A stretch of 64,000 bases of DNA from Cynocephalus volans (lineage: Eukaryota; Chordata; Mammalia; Dermoptera; Cynocephalidae): NCBI RefSeq assembly GCF_027409185.1, contig NC_084463.1, forward strand, positions 156,414,369 to 156,478,368, in the 5' to 3' direction. This document shows positions 1 through 12,884 of this stretch, in pieces. Each line of letters opens with the position of its first letter. Position 1 is the first letter of the stretch. The translations under genes and the position numbers were made by a program. The notes beneath the pieces were generated by a model that had not been told where the DNA came from, did no database searches, and saw only the letters and a list, made by a program, of their open reading frames with translations.

Positions 1-744
1 ATGACCAGCAGCAGAACCAGAATTCAAACCCAGATGCGTGGAGCCCAAGGCCACGCTCTGCCACGGTTGCCTGCTGGGAAGGGGCCAGTGCCAGCGGCTG
101 CAGGCTTTTCTTCAGGGATGTTTCCACACTGGCCACAGCACCTAGGGGAGGGAAGAGACAACAGACCCCTCTCATACGTCGATTCAAGGACATCTGATTT
201 TCCTCTAAGAGGAAAACACCCCCACAAAAACCGGAAAGCAGCCTTGCGTGTCATGCAACAAGTTTATCAGTGCCATCTCAACAGCCACCCCCTCCCCAGG
301 GTCTTGACTGGTGGGACCTAGAGCACCTTCAGTCTGAGAGGCTTCCTTGGGTGGGTGGAGGGGCTGCAATGTGGGCCTTTAGCAGCATCTACAATCAGCA
401 CGATACCCCGCTAAATCCAGCCCTTCCTCCCAGAAGCAGCTGAGCAACGGTGGACAGAGTCTCAAGTCCACCAGGTCACCGGCCCCAACTCCATTTCTCC
501 AGTCATCAGAGCTCACTGCCAAGTTGCCAAGCCAGGAAAGGAGTGACATTTGTGAGGACCATTCCACATACGTGTGACCCTCTTGCTGGCTAAGCCTCAC
601 CATCGCCTGCAAAGTCTGGGACTGCTCCCCTACTTTGCAAATGAGGAAATCGATGCCCAGAGGGCTTCAGTGATAAGCCCTTGGGCAACACATCAGTGCC
701 AGAGCTGAGGCACAGTCCACAATGTAGGCTTTTCCCTCTCAGCG

Positions 745-930
745 GTCTCAAACTGGCAGCCTGGGGGCCAAATTTGACCCACAGATGTGCTTTTTGAGGC
801 CAGCTCAGTGTTTTTCAATTTTGGAGAGAATGAATTGACAACATTTGAAAATCAGGAGATTTCACATAGAATTCCAGACTCTGGTCTCCTTTGGAAAAAC
901 TGGAAACCTTGGCAACCCCAGGCCTGGAAC
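745..930 (+). mobile_element. hAT-Charlie-type DNA transposon fragment
   Basis: The opening 'tctcaaactggcagcctggg' followed by a 'ggccaaatttgacccacag' stretch, and later 'aaaatcaggagatttcacat', are hallmarks of an old Charlie-group element. Borders are approximate and the right end is lost. Confidence 0.5.
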
Positions 931-1852
931 CTCAACAGTCAGCTATCAGGAGCCAGGAGAGGTTCCCTCCAAGATGGCTTTGTCTTCCCTGCCCCACTGC
1001 CCATGGCCTCTCCCTCCACAAAAGCCAGATCGGTCACATCTGAGCCCTGGGCAAGCAGCGCATGGCAGTTGCCCCAGCGGTGGAGCTGGGGAAGGTAGAG
1101 GGAGACTCCGAACGCCCAGCCCTCCCCTCCGGTTTGTGGCACCTCCCTCTAGCCGAGACCACTGGAGTGGGTGGAGGGCTGCACAGAATCGTCCCAGGGG
1201 ACTTGGAGCACCAAGGCCTTTGGGTGTGGCCCGTCCCTGGTCTGCCTGTAACTCATATGGCACCTCCCACTGCTCCCTGCAAGGCCTGCAGAGAGATGAG
1301 CTTTTTATAGACAAAAACAGAGAGGGTGAAAAGCAGCCACACCGCCCCCATCCTGCTGCCAAGCCTGGCACCGGGGGTGGGGCTGGCATGGGCTCAGTGC
1401 TGTTTCTGGTCTGTTCTGTGCCTGGCCTTCTCCAAGGCTTCTACAGGGTCTAGGAAGTTTGTGGGCTTAGAATGGGCCAAGATGGTCCTCCAGGGGCATT
1501 GGCAGGTGTTTGTACTTGGACAGATTGATATGTACAAGCTTTCATCTGTTCACCACAGACACTGAAATTGACTGATGCTGGGAAGAGCCGCTTCACCAGA
1601 ATCACCACCGCAACCCATGACGGTGCCTGAAACACTAACATCAGCAGCTTGCCCCTTTGCGTTAAAGGTGTTGGCTCCTCAGGGGTCATTTTTAAAGGCT
1701 CCTGAGAAGTATCACCATTAACACCTGAGCATGAATTGCATTCCCAGACTTCTCAAATTTTGAGAGCTGGTGGAGAACCAGAGATCACTTCATCCATGGC
1801 CAGGAGCAGAGCTGGAGCCGCGATGAGGCTTTCCTGAGTCTGTGGTCGAGGG

Positions 1853-2108
1853 CAGCCGTCAGCAAACTTTTCCTGTAAATGGTCAGAGTGTAAATATTTC
1901 AGATTCACTGGCCACAATCTCTGTCAAAACTACTTACATTTGCCATGAGTGTACAAAGCAGCCATAGGCAATACATAATTTGTATGCGTCATAAAATATT
2001 CCCTTTTTTCCAACCATTTAAAAATGTAAAAATCACTCTGCCTGCAGGCAGTACAAAACCAGGCACCAGGCCAGCTTTGGCCCAAGGGCCGTAGTCTGCT
2101 CACCCCTG
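1853..2108 (+). mobile_element. Non-autonomous hAT-Charlie (MER1-type) element, complete
   Basis: Terminal inverted repeats begin 'cagccgtcagcaaacttttc' and end with 'gtagtctgctcacccctg'. The interior 'aaagcagccataggcaatac' is typical of the family. Flanking 8 bp are gtcgaggg and gtctaggg, a one-mismatch duplication as expected for hAT. The exact MER name is not asserted. Confidence 0.85.
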
Positions 2109-2109
2109 G

Positions 2110-3270
2110 TCTAGGGGAGTGGGTTCTGGAAAGCCACACCGTATGTCCTCACACATTTTTAAGTTGCTTTCTAAAATGTTTCATCAAAAGTTTGACGAAT
2201 CAGGATGTGATTCGCATGTCAATCCAATGTCCTATTTTCAGCACTGACATTTAAAAGAAAACTTACGTCATCCTTTTAAATAAACCTAGTGGAATCAACT
2301 CTCCTGTCCACCATCATCTATTTTTAAAATATATGAGTAAGTCATTCCTCAACAATTAGTACCTTTACATCCTTCCTTGAACTCTTATTCTACTCTTTCC
2401 ACACAGTCTTATCCTAGTATATTTTTATGCTTTTAAGTCATAGCAATCATCCTATGATTCTATGAAACAAAAATATATACAAATGAACGTGTTATAACTT
2501 TGTTTCCTGTGATCAAAATTTCCTCCTTAGGTTGTGTTGCCTTTATAATTATTAGCACACAAAGCAAAATAACATGTACACTACAAATTTTGATATTATT
2601 TATTATATTAAGATAAATGATAATTAGCCACAAAAGGTAAATTTTATTGGAAATGTATCTAATGTATCTTAAGGGGTGTTTAGGTTTCCCCTCCCCTCAC
2701 TTAGTTAATGTATCCATGGATACATGTTATTTAGTGCTAAAACAAGACAGGAATTAGCATCTTGTTTTTTATTTTTATAGATATGAGTGCTGAGTACATG
2801 AAACTAGAAGAAATTTTTTATAGTGATGCTACTCAGTTTTTCAACTCTGTCCCAGTTAGATGCCAAAGAAATGCAAAGTAACCTGAAATCAAATTATTTT
2901 TTAATTTTTAAAATATTGTTGAAAAGGAAAATTGGAAATCTCTGACTTGCAAAATGATTTGTTACCCATCTTAGACTCATTCAATTCCTCAGTGCCAATG
3001 TCGACATTTCAGACCGTGCCTTGATTGGTGCCCCTGAAGTTTTTCCACCCCATGGAGTGTGGGATGGGCTAGGCCCACATCTTTTTAGTGAAGTGGAGGA
3101 AGAGCAATTACGAAAGACTGATGGGAAAGACGAGCATGCGATGCATGGACTGGGAGGAAGGAAGTCCACAAGGAAGATGAGTACCTGGAAATCTATTCCC
3201 CTTGAGACAACCTGTTCCCCTTCCCATCTGAAGACCACCGGCTGTAAGACTGGCCTGAAAGCGTGAATCT
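2110..3270. other. AT-rich intergenic stretch, nothing recognised
   Basis: Long runs of A and T with no gene. A perfect 18-bp palindrome sits at 2708-2725. At 2980-3260 composition becomes mixed but short open frames on both strands look random. Confidence 0.5.
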
Positions 3271-3274
3271 TACT

Positions 3275-3766
3275 TGTTGGGAAGGCTCATCTCACAAACA
3301 CCAGGAGACAGAGATCGCTGCAAACAAGCAAGAGGTTTTTTTATTCCAGCATGCTGGGGTCACTCCGTCTTCAGGACAGAAGCAGCCCCGAGCCCTTAAC
3401 ACAGCCACTTTTTATACAGTTTTTAGACAGACTGTGGCAACAGGATAAGTTGTACATAGCTCATACGTCATCTGAGGGGACCTTTAAATTCATTGGTAGC
3501 TTTTTGGCGGGTTGGCACGCTAACAAGGAACAGTGTATTGCTTAATCGTCTTCCCCTCTGGGTCAGACCCGGTGGCCCCTAGATAAGGAACTGGTCAGTC
3601 CTTCCTGGAACTGGGTGTACTTTTGGAGGTTACTCCCTTCCTGGAATCTACTGTTCTTGGGCCCACCTTGACTATGCTTATCCTCTACATGACCCCTTAC
3701 TTAAAGCTGCCTTACTTAAAATGGCTGATGTACTTAAAAATGGCGCTAATTATGTTCCCTGTCACA
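3275..3766 (-). mobile_element. Solo LTR, probably class II (ERVK/betaretrovirus-like)
   Basis: Read on the minus strand it starts TGTGACAGGG, has an AATAAA signal followed by a run ending 'ctctgtctcctggtg', and closes with CCCAACA. Length is about 490 bp. No internal retroviral genes are next to it. The exact edge is uncertain and no clean target duplication was found. Confidence 0.7.
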
Positions 3767-3984
3767 AGCAAGCAGTAGTACAGAAGCAAATCGTGTATAT
3801 TAGAGTAATAAAATTTCCTTTACACGGCCTAGCTCAAAGATGAAGAAAAGCAGAGCAACTCAGTCCAAACCCCTGTACTGAGAGACTGGACCAAGCTCAG
3901 GCTTCTAGCAGCCTCAGGCCATGTCCCTGGGACAACCCAGCCCCCTCTGGGTTCCCATCTAGAAAAGCTCAGAGCTGTCCAAAG

Positions 3985-4490
3985 AATTAACCTTCATTCA
4001 TTCCAACCAACACGTGAGGAGGGGCCCCTGACCTCCCTTTTCTTAGAGCATTTATTTTAAAAACCTACAGTTGTAAATCTTTTCTGTCCTTCTGAGACAT
4101 ATGTGTATCTCCCAGGAGTATCTTTCTCAAGGACGTGAGAACCATTCCTTTGAAATGTCACCACCAGGAAGAAGAGGGCCTCTGTCTCCTAGTCTCCAGG
4201 AAGGTGGGAGCCTCACTCTGGCGAACACCGGTTAGCCCACGCAGATGACCTAATCACAATGACATTGACCAACCCTCTTCTCTGACTCTGCTCACACACT
4301 CGCAGCTCCCCTCCCTACTCTGTCCTTCTCCCTTTAAAACCTCCAGTCACCGCTGCACAAATCAAGGTTGAGCTCAGTTTACACTGGACTCTCTTCCCTA
4401 CTGCAGTAGTCATCACTGAATAAAATCTGTCTTTGCCACCTTTAACTAGGGCCCGGCTTTATCTTTAAGGGTGTACACATCTCCTTCCCT
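3985..4490 (+). mobile_element. Solo LTR-like segment, probably class I (ERV1)
   Basis: Shows LTR layout: a pyrimidine-rich region with a TTTAAAA promoter-like box near 4332, AATAAA near 4420 followed by 'ctgtctttgcc', and an end near 'ttaagggtgtaca'. The left edge is unclear. Confidence 0.55.
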
Positions 4491-4494
4491 GGCA

Positions 4495-5600
4495 GAACCA
4501 CTGATCAATTACGGCGCTCTTCCCCAGGGGACCGGGAATCCAGTCTAAGAGTCCCTTCTCCAAAGTGCTCGAGGCAACTACTGACCCTGATCACAGAGGC
4601 CACCAGGAGGACACAGAGCCACCCATCCAGGCAAGATAGAACAGCAGCTGCCAATGCTCCCACAGAAGCCCCCTCCCATAAGTCCCCTCCTCCTCAGTCC
4701 ATCTTCTCTTTGCAGAGGATTTATTGGCTGGTGCTCTGGGGAGCCCAAGTCAGCATCCTGGCAGGACAGACTGACGTCCTTCTGAGCTGAGAAAAGTGCC
4801 TCCTTGTTCTGGAAGAGGAGAAACAGGACCCTGATGTTTTGGGACTGGAAGAAACCATGAAGATCCTTAAAGATCACCTAATGCACAGATTATATTGTGT
4901 AGCAGGAGGAGGAAGGGATCAGGTGACTTTCCTGTGGCCCCTAAAGTTAGCCAGAGGCCACCATTCCCCTCCATTTCAAATGATCCTGACAACTGTAAAC
5001 ACCATGAGGCCTGGCATGTGACTGACAGAGGGTGACCCCAAGTCCCTCAAACTGCTCAGCTCGGTTCACCTCTGTAGACTCTAAAAGCCTGCGGCAGAGG
5101 CCCAAGAGACTGTTCCAGGGGTGGGGAGCCAACATCGAGCTGTATATGGTAAAAATATAAGTTGAGATGCCCCTCTGAAACGTAGTAGTGTCCCTCCCCT
5201 GTGGGGCTAGAAAGCTGTCTCGTGGCCAGTTCTGGAAATCGTGTGGCTTGGAACCCTTCATAGGGCATGGTAGGGCCGAGGGAAAGGCAGTCCTACCCGG
5301 GACAGGGGCTTGGACTCCTTGACCTCCAGGGAGCCCCGGCTGCAGCCTCCTGGACTTCCTTTAAGGCCCTTGGAGTGACAAAGCATAATTCAGAAGTCAG
5401 GTCCCACAGAGAGAGGGAGAGTAAAGAAAATCAATCATTATGGAGACCTAAGCACTCTATTTAAGCTCAAGAGAAAAAGAAGGTGGGAAGGGAAATGCTC
5501 GGGGCAAACAACCTCTAAGCAACACCCAAAGACCAAAGACCGCGCCTGGGGGAGAAGGAGCCCAGGCTGCTGGGGCAGGGCCTAGAAATTTTTGTCACTG
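4495..5600. other. Intergenic stretch with no recognised feature
   Basis: No gene, repeat family or RNA recognised. Several 60-100 codon open frames overlap on both strands and have no recognisable protein features. Confidence 0.4.
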
Positions 5601-5619
5601 TGTGGGGGCTGAGTGTTGA

Positions 5620-5821
5620 TGATTGTGAAAAAGGGAAAACATCCTAAAATGCTATCGAGAGGAGACTGATTAATTAGTATGGCTCATCACAATGGAATGC
5701 TCTGGGGGGAACACGGTCAAGACTGGCTGGGAGAGGTGACCCCAGTGTATGATTGAGCTAAAAAGCAAATTTAAAAACTGTTTATAGTAAGATCCCGTTT
5801 ACATAAAATAGTGCCCCCCTC

Positions 5822-5879
<58 letters not shown>

Positions 5880-5895
5880 CCAGGTATCTGACGGT
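5620..5895 (+). mobile_element. L1M-type LINE 3' fragment with internal (CA)n
   Basis: Text such as 'gtatggctcatcacaatgga' and 'tatagtaagatcccgtttac' matches the 3' untranslated part of old mammalian L1ME/HAL1 elements in the sense direction. A CA microsatellite (5827-5877) has grown inside it. Confidence 0.65.
5827..5877. repeat. (CA)25 microsatellite
   Basis: About 51 nt of uninterrupted CA dinucleotide. A likely polymorphic marker. Confidence 0.98.
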
Positions 5896-6039
5896 ATCTG
5901 TAAAGTTAGAAAACAGCTTCAGGCCAGCCTCGCGGGCGCAGGGCCCCGTACTCAGAAGGGCCTGAGTTTGGTTCAATGTGTTGCTGCTGCCTCTTCATTC
6001 TTAATTATGTAGCTGGCTCTGCATGAAATAAATTCACTT

Positions 6040-6660
6040 TTTAAAAAAAAAATCAGCTTTGATGAGATATAACTTACATACAATAAAATGCATCCATTTT
6101 AAGTGGACGGCTGGATGAGTTTTGACAAATATATACATATAAATATTCCTGTAACCACCACAGTCCAGACATAGAACATCTCCCCCAACTCCCCACAACA
6201 TTCCTCATGCCTCCTGCAGTCAGTCAGCCCACCACCCTAGCCCCAGGCAACCACTGATCAGCTCTGTGACACTGTCACTTAGTTTTGTCATTTCCAGAAT
6301 TTGATGAAAATGGAGTTAAACACTATACACTCTTGTTTCCGCCTTCTACCCTCAGTGCTATGTTCTGAGAGTCACCGTGTTGTGTCATCAGTGGTTTGTT
6401 TTTTATTGTAGAGAAATATGGACATATGTATACCAACCACTGTTTGTCCCTTTCCTCACTGATGGACATTTGGGTAGTTTGCAGTTTGGGGCTACTATGA
6501 CGAACACTCATGTACAAGCCGTGTGGGAATGCATGCTTTCATTTTTCTCGTGTAAATACCTAGAAGTAGAATTATTGTGTTGTGTGGTAGGTGTGTGTTC
6601 AATCTCATAAGAAACTGTCAAACCATTTTCCAAAGTGGTTGGACCCTGTTTACATAAATA
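6040..6660 (-). mobile_element. L1M LINE 3' end, antisense
   Basis: Reads 'gagatataacttacatacaa' then 'caggcaaccactgatcagct' and 'ttccaaagtggttggaccct', the well-known reverse complement of an L1M 3' end. Confidence 0.85.
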
Positions 6661-6999
6661 ACGTGTTACACTTTTTAATACTACGATCAATATGTTTTTC
6701 TTCAATTTCCAGTGCACTAGACACATTACAGACCATCCAAAAAAATCTGGAGACAAGAATTAAATAGTGATTATTTATTGTACTTTTTTCAAATTAGCAG
6801 TTGGACCCTTCATACTTGGAGGTACTTCATCTGAAAAAGTGTCTAGAGGTTTCACAAAAACATATTGAGCGTGGTATTCAGAAATGTAAATAACATAGTA
6901 TTTTAAAATAAGTTGATCTTATGTTTCCTGAATTTTGGGGCCCCCTGAGTGTGGAAAAATGACTATTAGGGTCACCTCAACATTTTAAGCATTTTATAA

Positions 7000-8000
7000 T
7001 AACAGTTATGGCTTATTTCCTAGCTATAAAAGCGATATTTATTTGTTTTAGAAAACTTAGAAAATACAGAAAAGAATAAAAATAAAGTTCAAAATCCTAA
7101 CCATCATAATGTTATTTTCTCCGATGTGTTTGGCCAGGCATTTGTTTGTGTTTAATGATATTAATTGTGCTTTTTATCTTATGTTAACTTTCTAAAATAC
7201 TTCATTATTTACAAAAGTAGTACTTCCTCATAGCAAAAATTTTAAAACAAAATATTAATACTCAAAAATTTAAAAACAGAAATAAGAGGCTCTTCCCCAA
7301 AGCTAACACCTACTATGCATCCTTCCAAATGTTTTTCACATCTGTTCAGTCCTTTAAATATATACACGTGTATGAATATTACGTGCTTTTAAACACATAT
7401 AATTTAAAGATGTATACAGTTTTACAACCTAATTTTTTCATGTAGTAATATGCCATTAAATGTTTTTAGAAATCAAGGTTTTTAATGTCCACATCATATT
7501 CCATTGTATAAATGCACCTTAATTTATTAAACTATTTTTCAAATGTTATACACCGGTTAAATCTGTGTGTGTGTGTAACAACGCTGCTACAAGCATCCTT
7601 GTCAGTAAAACTTGGCTGCAGCTCCGATTCATTGCTTAGGATAAAGTCCTAGAGCTAGAATTTCTAGATTAAATTACACATGATTTTTAATTTAAAAAAA
7701 TATATATTATCAAATTGTCTCCAAAATGTTTTAACCAATTTACCCTTCCACTAGTCAAAATTCAGTTGAACTGTTCTAAAATTTTTAACTACATTAAAGT
7801 GAAAAATTATCTCTCATTGTTGAATTAATTTGCATGCTCATGATTATTAGGGAAATTGAGTTTTTTTCATTTCTATCTGTTCTTTTGTAAATTACTTATT
7901 TTTCACCTAATTTTTCCATTAGGATGTTATCTTTTTCTCATGGAAATGCAAAAGTATTTGATGTATTTTTTAATCCCCAGCATTTATGACAGTACCTCAA
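7000..8000 (-). mobile_element. L1ME-type LINE fragment(s), antisense
   Basis: AT-rich, with 'catattccattgtataaatg' (7495 region) and 'tatcaaattgtctccaaaat' then 'accaatttacccttccacta', all antisense L1ME 3' text. A small MIR/L2-like end 'actcaataaatgttaaatga' follows at 8010-8040. Confidence 0.7.
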
Positions 8001-8829
8001 CCATTGTAAGTACTCAATAAATGTTAAATGAATGAATAAATATGGGGATATTAGTCTTTTTTCCTATATGTTGCAAATATGTGTTCTTAGTTATCAAATA
8101 GCTTAAATTTTTGCTCATGGTGCTTTTTGATTTACAGAATTTTAAAATCAATTTCTATTTTCCTTTTGTAGCTTCGTTAATTATTCTGTTTAATAAGTCT
8201 TTCCTTCTTCCTTAAATTGGATAAGCATTGGCCTATATTATCTTCTAGTTCTATTTTTATAAAGCACTTACATCTTAATACCTGGCAGGGCAAGCTCTAT
8301 TTCACCACTCCTATTTTCCAAAAATGTATTGGTAACTCTTGCCAGTTTATCCTTTAGGTAAACCTTAAAATTACTTAAATCTGCTCCTCCCTGCCCACCG
8401 CCACACACAAATATGATTTGAGTTTAGGGATAATTGCCTTTAGTTTATATGTTATGATACTTGGTCTTTCCATGCTGTACCTCGGGTGACTTTGCACAAA
8501 ATCTCTCCTCACGTCCCTTGGATCTGTGTTGGGATGAGTTAGAAGGGACAAGAGAGTCCATGAAGCGGTTAAGTGACACCCACATCACCCCTAAGCTCTG
8601 CACCAGCCTCCTGATTTTCAGTCTGATGTGCTCAAAGATGATTAATTAATCAGTAAATATCTTTAAAAGACAGTCACCAAGTCATTGAGATTCGGGTCAA
8701 ATAGGCACCCTCTCACTGCACATTGGAATGTACATTGAGAGACTCTTTTTTAAAGCAATCGGAAAATGTGTACCGAGGGCTTTAACCATGCCTGTGCTTT
8801 TGAACGGGAGACTATGTCTAGGAACTGCT

Positions 8830-8958
8830 AAGAAAACAGTGTGAACAGGGACTGGCCGGTCAGCCAGTTGGTTAGAGCATGGTGCTGATAACACCAAAAT
8901 CCAGGGTTTGATCCCTGTTCTGGCCAGCTGTCATAAAAAAAAGAAAATAGTGTGGACA
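8830..8958 (+). mobile_element. tRNA-Ile-derived SINE with target-site duplication
   Basis: Body 8848-8933 resembles tRNA-Ile ('actggccggtcagccagttg', A box; 'ccagggtttgatccctg', B box) and ends in a short A-rich tail. Flanks 8830-8847 and 8941-8958 are 18-bp direct repeats with two mismatches. Probably the CYN family of colugos. Confidence 0.9.
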
Positions 8959-9259
8959 AACATATATACACGAAGATGTCCTAGAACTAGATGTCTCACA
9001 CCTAGGAAACCCATTTAGTAAATTCTGGTATGTAGGTCAGATAGAACTTTACATGGTTTCAGAAGTGATTCCTTTTATAAATCCCAGCAAGAGGTACAGT
9101 AAACAAACCTAATGGTTGCCCGTGATACTGTGGATGGTAAGATTGATGGGATTCTTTTTTTCTGAATACTTTGTAAAGTAATATTCCAAGTTTTGCACCA
9201 TGAACACGTGCTTCCGTGATAGGAAGCAATTAACCTGAATTAAATTAAATTGAAATGAA

Positions 9260-9690
9260 TAATGAACATTTTCCAAAATTAATATAGCTTTTTATTATAA
9301 CAAATCCATACTCATTGAAAGAAAAAAAAAGGCTAAACACTAAACACTGCACAAAACCTAAAGAACAAAGTAAAAATAATCTAAAGTCCTACCACTCGGC
9401 GATACCACCTCTATCATTCTGCGTGCAACAATGGACACATGTGCACATACACACAGGGACCCGTGCAAGTTGCTTTGCAAGCCACTTCTCTCACTCATCA
9501 ATATGCCATGGACATCCCTCCACATCAATGAAAGTCCATCTACCTCATTCTTTTTTAATGGTCTGCATTAAAATATTTCCATCCATACATCTTACGGTAT
9601 GGATGTACCACTATTTATTGAACTAATGCCCTTTTGATGCACATCAAGATTGTTTGCAATATTTCACCCAGTCATTAACGCATCACTGAG
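9260..9690 (-). mobile_element. L1ME-type LINE 3' fragment, antisense
   Basis: Phrases 'catggacatccctccacatc', 'tacggtatggatgtaccact' and 'cccttttgatgcacatcaag' match the reverse complement of old L1 3' ends. Confidence 0.7.
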
Positions 9691-9699
9691 TGAGCTGGA

Positions 9700-10360
9700 C
9701 TGGGAGTCAGCCTCTGATCTAGTGTCTTATCTACTCTTAACTCACTGTCCTGGAAGGGGGCCTCATGAGGACATGGGGGACATCAGATGATTGCTGAGAT
9801 GCCTCCAGCTGCAGCATTCTCTGATATTTTGTGGCAGCTGATTTCTCAAGCATATGAAGTGCTTGGTGTAATTTAGAGTAAATGGCACAGCTAAGAATAG
9901 TGTTCCTCTGTAAAACGATACTATGGAAGCCCTCAAATGCCCACCAGACTTAAACAGTACATACTTCCCATTCTGCAGGGTGACTAGATGGCTTTCAGCG
10001 CCATCTTGGGCTATAAACATGCTGGAATGCAGTTCTGTCTGCAGCCAGGCCAACATCACTCAAAACACCTGCCTTTTTCCCAGTCATCGAGTTCTCTTTC
10101 TCTACAGACTATTTTCAGAGTCTTGCCCTTTTTCTTTCCTTGAACCTCAAACACACACACATTAGGATGCCCAGGGCTGCATGTTTGCCCTACAGCAAAT
10201 TTCTCAATAATCCACCTGCTATCAGCCACATGCCCCCCTCCAAACCTTGCAAATGCTCCAAAAATGGGCCTCTCCTTAGCAAAGAGCTTCTGATGTTCTG
10301 TAGCAAGCACAAGAGTGGGATTCAACCAGGCAGATTGTCTCTAACCTAACAAGAGCAACA
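9700..10360. other. Intergenic stretch with no recognised feature
   Basis: Open frames here overlap each other on both strands and lack recognisable protein features. Confidence 0.35.
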
Positions 10361-10364
10361 ACCA

Positions 10365-10470
10365 TTAACTGAGCACCTACTATGTATCAGGCAGTATTTT
10401 AAGCACATTTCACGCTTCACTTAATTTCTGTCCCTTCAGAGCTCTAAATTAGTGGCTTACCAGGTTCTAA
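10365..10470 (-). mobile_element. MIR fragment
   Basis: 'gagcacctactatgtatcag' followed by 'ttttaagcacatttcacg' is the reverse-complement tail half of a MIR. Confidence 0.6.
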
Positions 10471-11174
10471 GGTGACTGAGAGAAAACCTGAATTAAAAAA
10501 CAAAAACCAAAAAGCCCTCCACTACGTAAAGCTCCCACACTGCAGCAACAGCAAGAAGTTCACATCAGGTGCACATCCGCACCAGACTGCACAAACATCA
10601 CCTTCCTTCTGGTCACTGAGCATCTGTGTGTGCGTCTCCCCTGCCTGGCCTGCGTACCCTCCTCTGATCCATACACCAGGTACCAGTGTGGGCCTTGCCT
10701 CCCCCACGAAGCCTCCCCAACCCGTCCACCCAGGCCCCATGCGCACTCTTTCCTCCGCTCCGTTTCCACCCATTGCAAGCTCATCAGAATTCAGCAGGTA
10801 ACGGCTTCCAGTCTGCCCCATCCTCCCACCCCTCCCTCCTGGCCTCTGCCCTCAATTGAAGCCACCCACTGCCTGTTCTTGAAACGCTAGCCTGGTTTCA
10901 AGCAACATCACAGAAGGCTACCTGCTTGGTTGCATGCAACCTGTCCTTTTTAACTAACATTCAGCCAAAGCGATCATTAAGACCCGGCTTTCACAAAGAG
11001 GGATGGCAAATTCTCCACACTGCAGTGTCTACAAGCAGTTCAAATTAAGGACAAACCCGCAACATCCAGCCCAGCACCACAAAACAATCTCTCTAAACAA
11101 ACACTCCTGAATACAACATGCATCAACATCCACTGCGCGTGTACCCATGACCTCAGTTCCTTCGCTTCCCTCTA

Positions 11175-11445
11175 ATTACTTCTCGGTGAAATGTAGATGA
11201 TCACGGTGCCCACCTCCACTACTAAGTAGTTGTTTACTTCCCTTCTCTGTGTCTCAGTTTCCTCATCTCCCTGGGTCGCTGCGACTCTAAGTGAGTGGTG
11301 GCTTGAAAGGCGCTTAGAACAGGGCTCGCCCACTACAAATGCCATCACGGCATTTGCTCATCATGACACAATTGTCAAATTATTGCAACAACGTAACACT
11401 CCCAGCACAGTGTCTGGCATGCAATAAGTGCTCGATAAACTCCAG
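11175..11445 (+). mobile_element. MIR SINE
   Basis: 'gtctcagtttcctcatctcc' (core) then 'aaaggcgcttagaacagggc' and 'gtgtctggcatgcaataagt' near the 3' end. Confidence 0.7.
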
Positions 11446-12111
11446 CTGATGGTGCCGTGTGGTTATTACTACTTCTGAGTTTTCAAAGCCCCTTACATCT
11501 TTTTTTCACACGCCATCAGAGCGCGTTCAGCTGAATTCCGTTTCTATGCATTTTTCTTTCTCTTTTATTTTGTAATGAAACAATGCTTTGGGATGGCAAA
11601 CCATTAGTTAGGTTTGGTTTTCTTTGTTTTCCTTTCTTAAAATAAATTGACTGATTTTTTTTCCCCCTTGGCTCCTCCAAGTTGTAAAATATCACAAATG
11701 AAACAACATCTACCATGGAGTCCAAAGCAGAGAGAAGCCACTTGCACCCCCACTCTGTGCCCCCCACAAACCATTGTGCCCTGACCCTGGCCCCTCTGGT
11801 CCAGCTCCTTGCAACTCTGTTTCCCCAGGTAGCTTCGCAGGGTTCTGCCTCATGGCTGGTCACAGGACTTTCCTGGGCTGCTCTATCACCACCCAGACTG
11901 TCATTTTTAATGGCTGTTTAATCTGACTAGCTTTTTGTTCCTTTCCTTAGTCATGTCTTAAGTGGCACATTGGTTTTCTACCCAATAGATTAGTCCGCAG
12001 TGGACATTTCAAATGCACAGAACTTTCTCCTTTAAATAGTGTCCTTAAAGTTAGAACATGTAAAACAAGACATATAATCACATTTTTCCTGGTTTAAATA
12101 TAATATACAGT

Positions 12112-12685
12112 TGAAGGAGATCAAAGTACGTCACCCCCAAATATGCCACTTGGTGTAAGGATTGGTTTTAGCTGCAAGCGACTAGCTCTCTGCCCTCCCC
12201 TTTTCTGTCTAAAAGCAGGGCATAAATTTCCCTTTGTGAAAGTAACATAAAAATCCATTTGAGAAGGTGTCTCCTTCTACCATGCCAAGAAGAGGACACA
12301 TTCAGTCACTGGAGGTGTAGATGAGTCTTACCAGTGGAGAAGGCACCAACTTGAGTCTGCATAGCAAATCTCATAAATAACCCTTATGTTCCATTAGTTT
12401 CTCCCACATATTTACCATCCCACAATTTATTGCCCCTACAAGCCCAAACCCACTCCCTTTCTTTTGTCTAGTTACTTCTCCACAATTTACTGCCCTTTGT
12501 TAAAATGGTATAAAGTCCCTGGATCTAGCCCCTTCTTTGGGTTTTCACTTCTTTCTGGTGAAGCCCCCATTTGCATGCAAAATAAACCTTTCTCCTGTTA
12601 ATCTGTGTTTTATCAATTTGATTCACGGGTCCCAGCCACTGAATTTAAGAGGGTGGAGGAAAAATGTGTTTATCTCCCCTATACA
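12112..12685 (+). mobile_element. Solo LTR (endogenous retrovirus), sense
   Basis: Starts TGAAGGAG and ends near CTATACA. It contains a GGTATAAAG promoter-like box near 12509, an ATTTGCAT octamer (12569-12576), and AATAAA near 12581 with 'ctcctgttaatctgtg' after it. The 8-mer tatacagt stands at both edges (12104-12111 and 12680-12687), suggesting a duplication although the exact border is ambiguous. The family is not named with confidence. Confidence 0.75.
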
Positions 12686-12884
12686 GTAACACGTTGACAT
12701 TTCAGAAAATGTACAGATATCTAAAGAAAAATAATTAATTGCTCATGAACAACCTCTCCACCCCTCAGACCACGAATGCCCCCATTTAGGCATCATTTTT
12801 TCTAGCCTCCCACCCCCTCCTGCATAGACACATATGAAGCATGTGTCTATAAAACAGGCACATGCGTGTCTGTAGAACAGCGTG

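Noticed and set aside
845..1453. 202-codon plus-strand open frame
   Set aside because: Starts inside a hAT fragment and runs through GC-rich sequence with overlapping frames on the other strand; no domain recognised.
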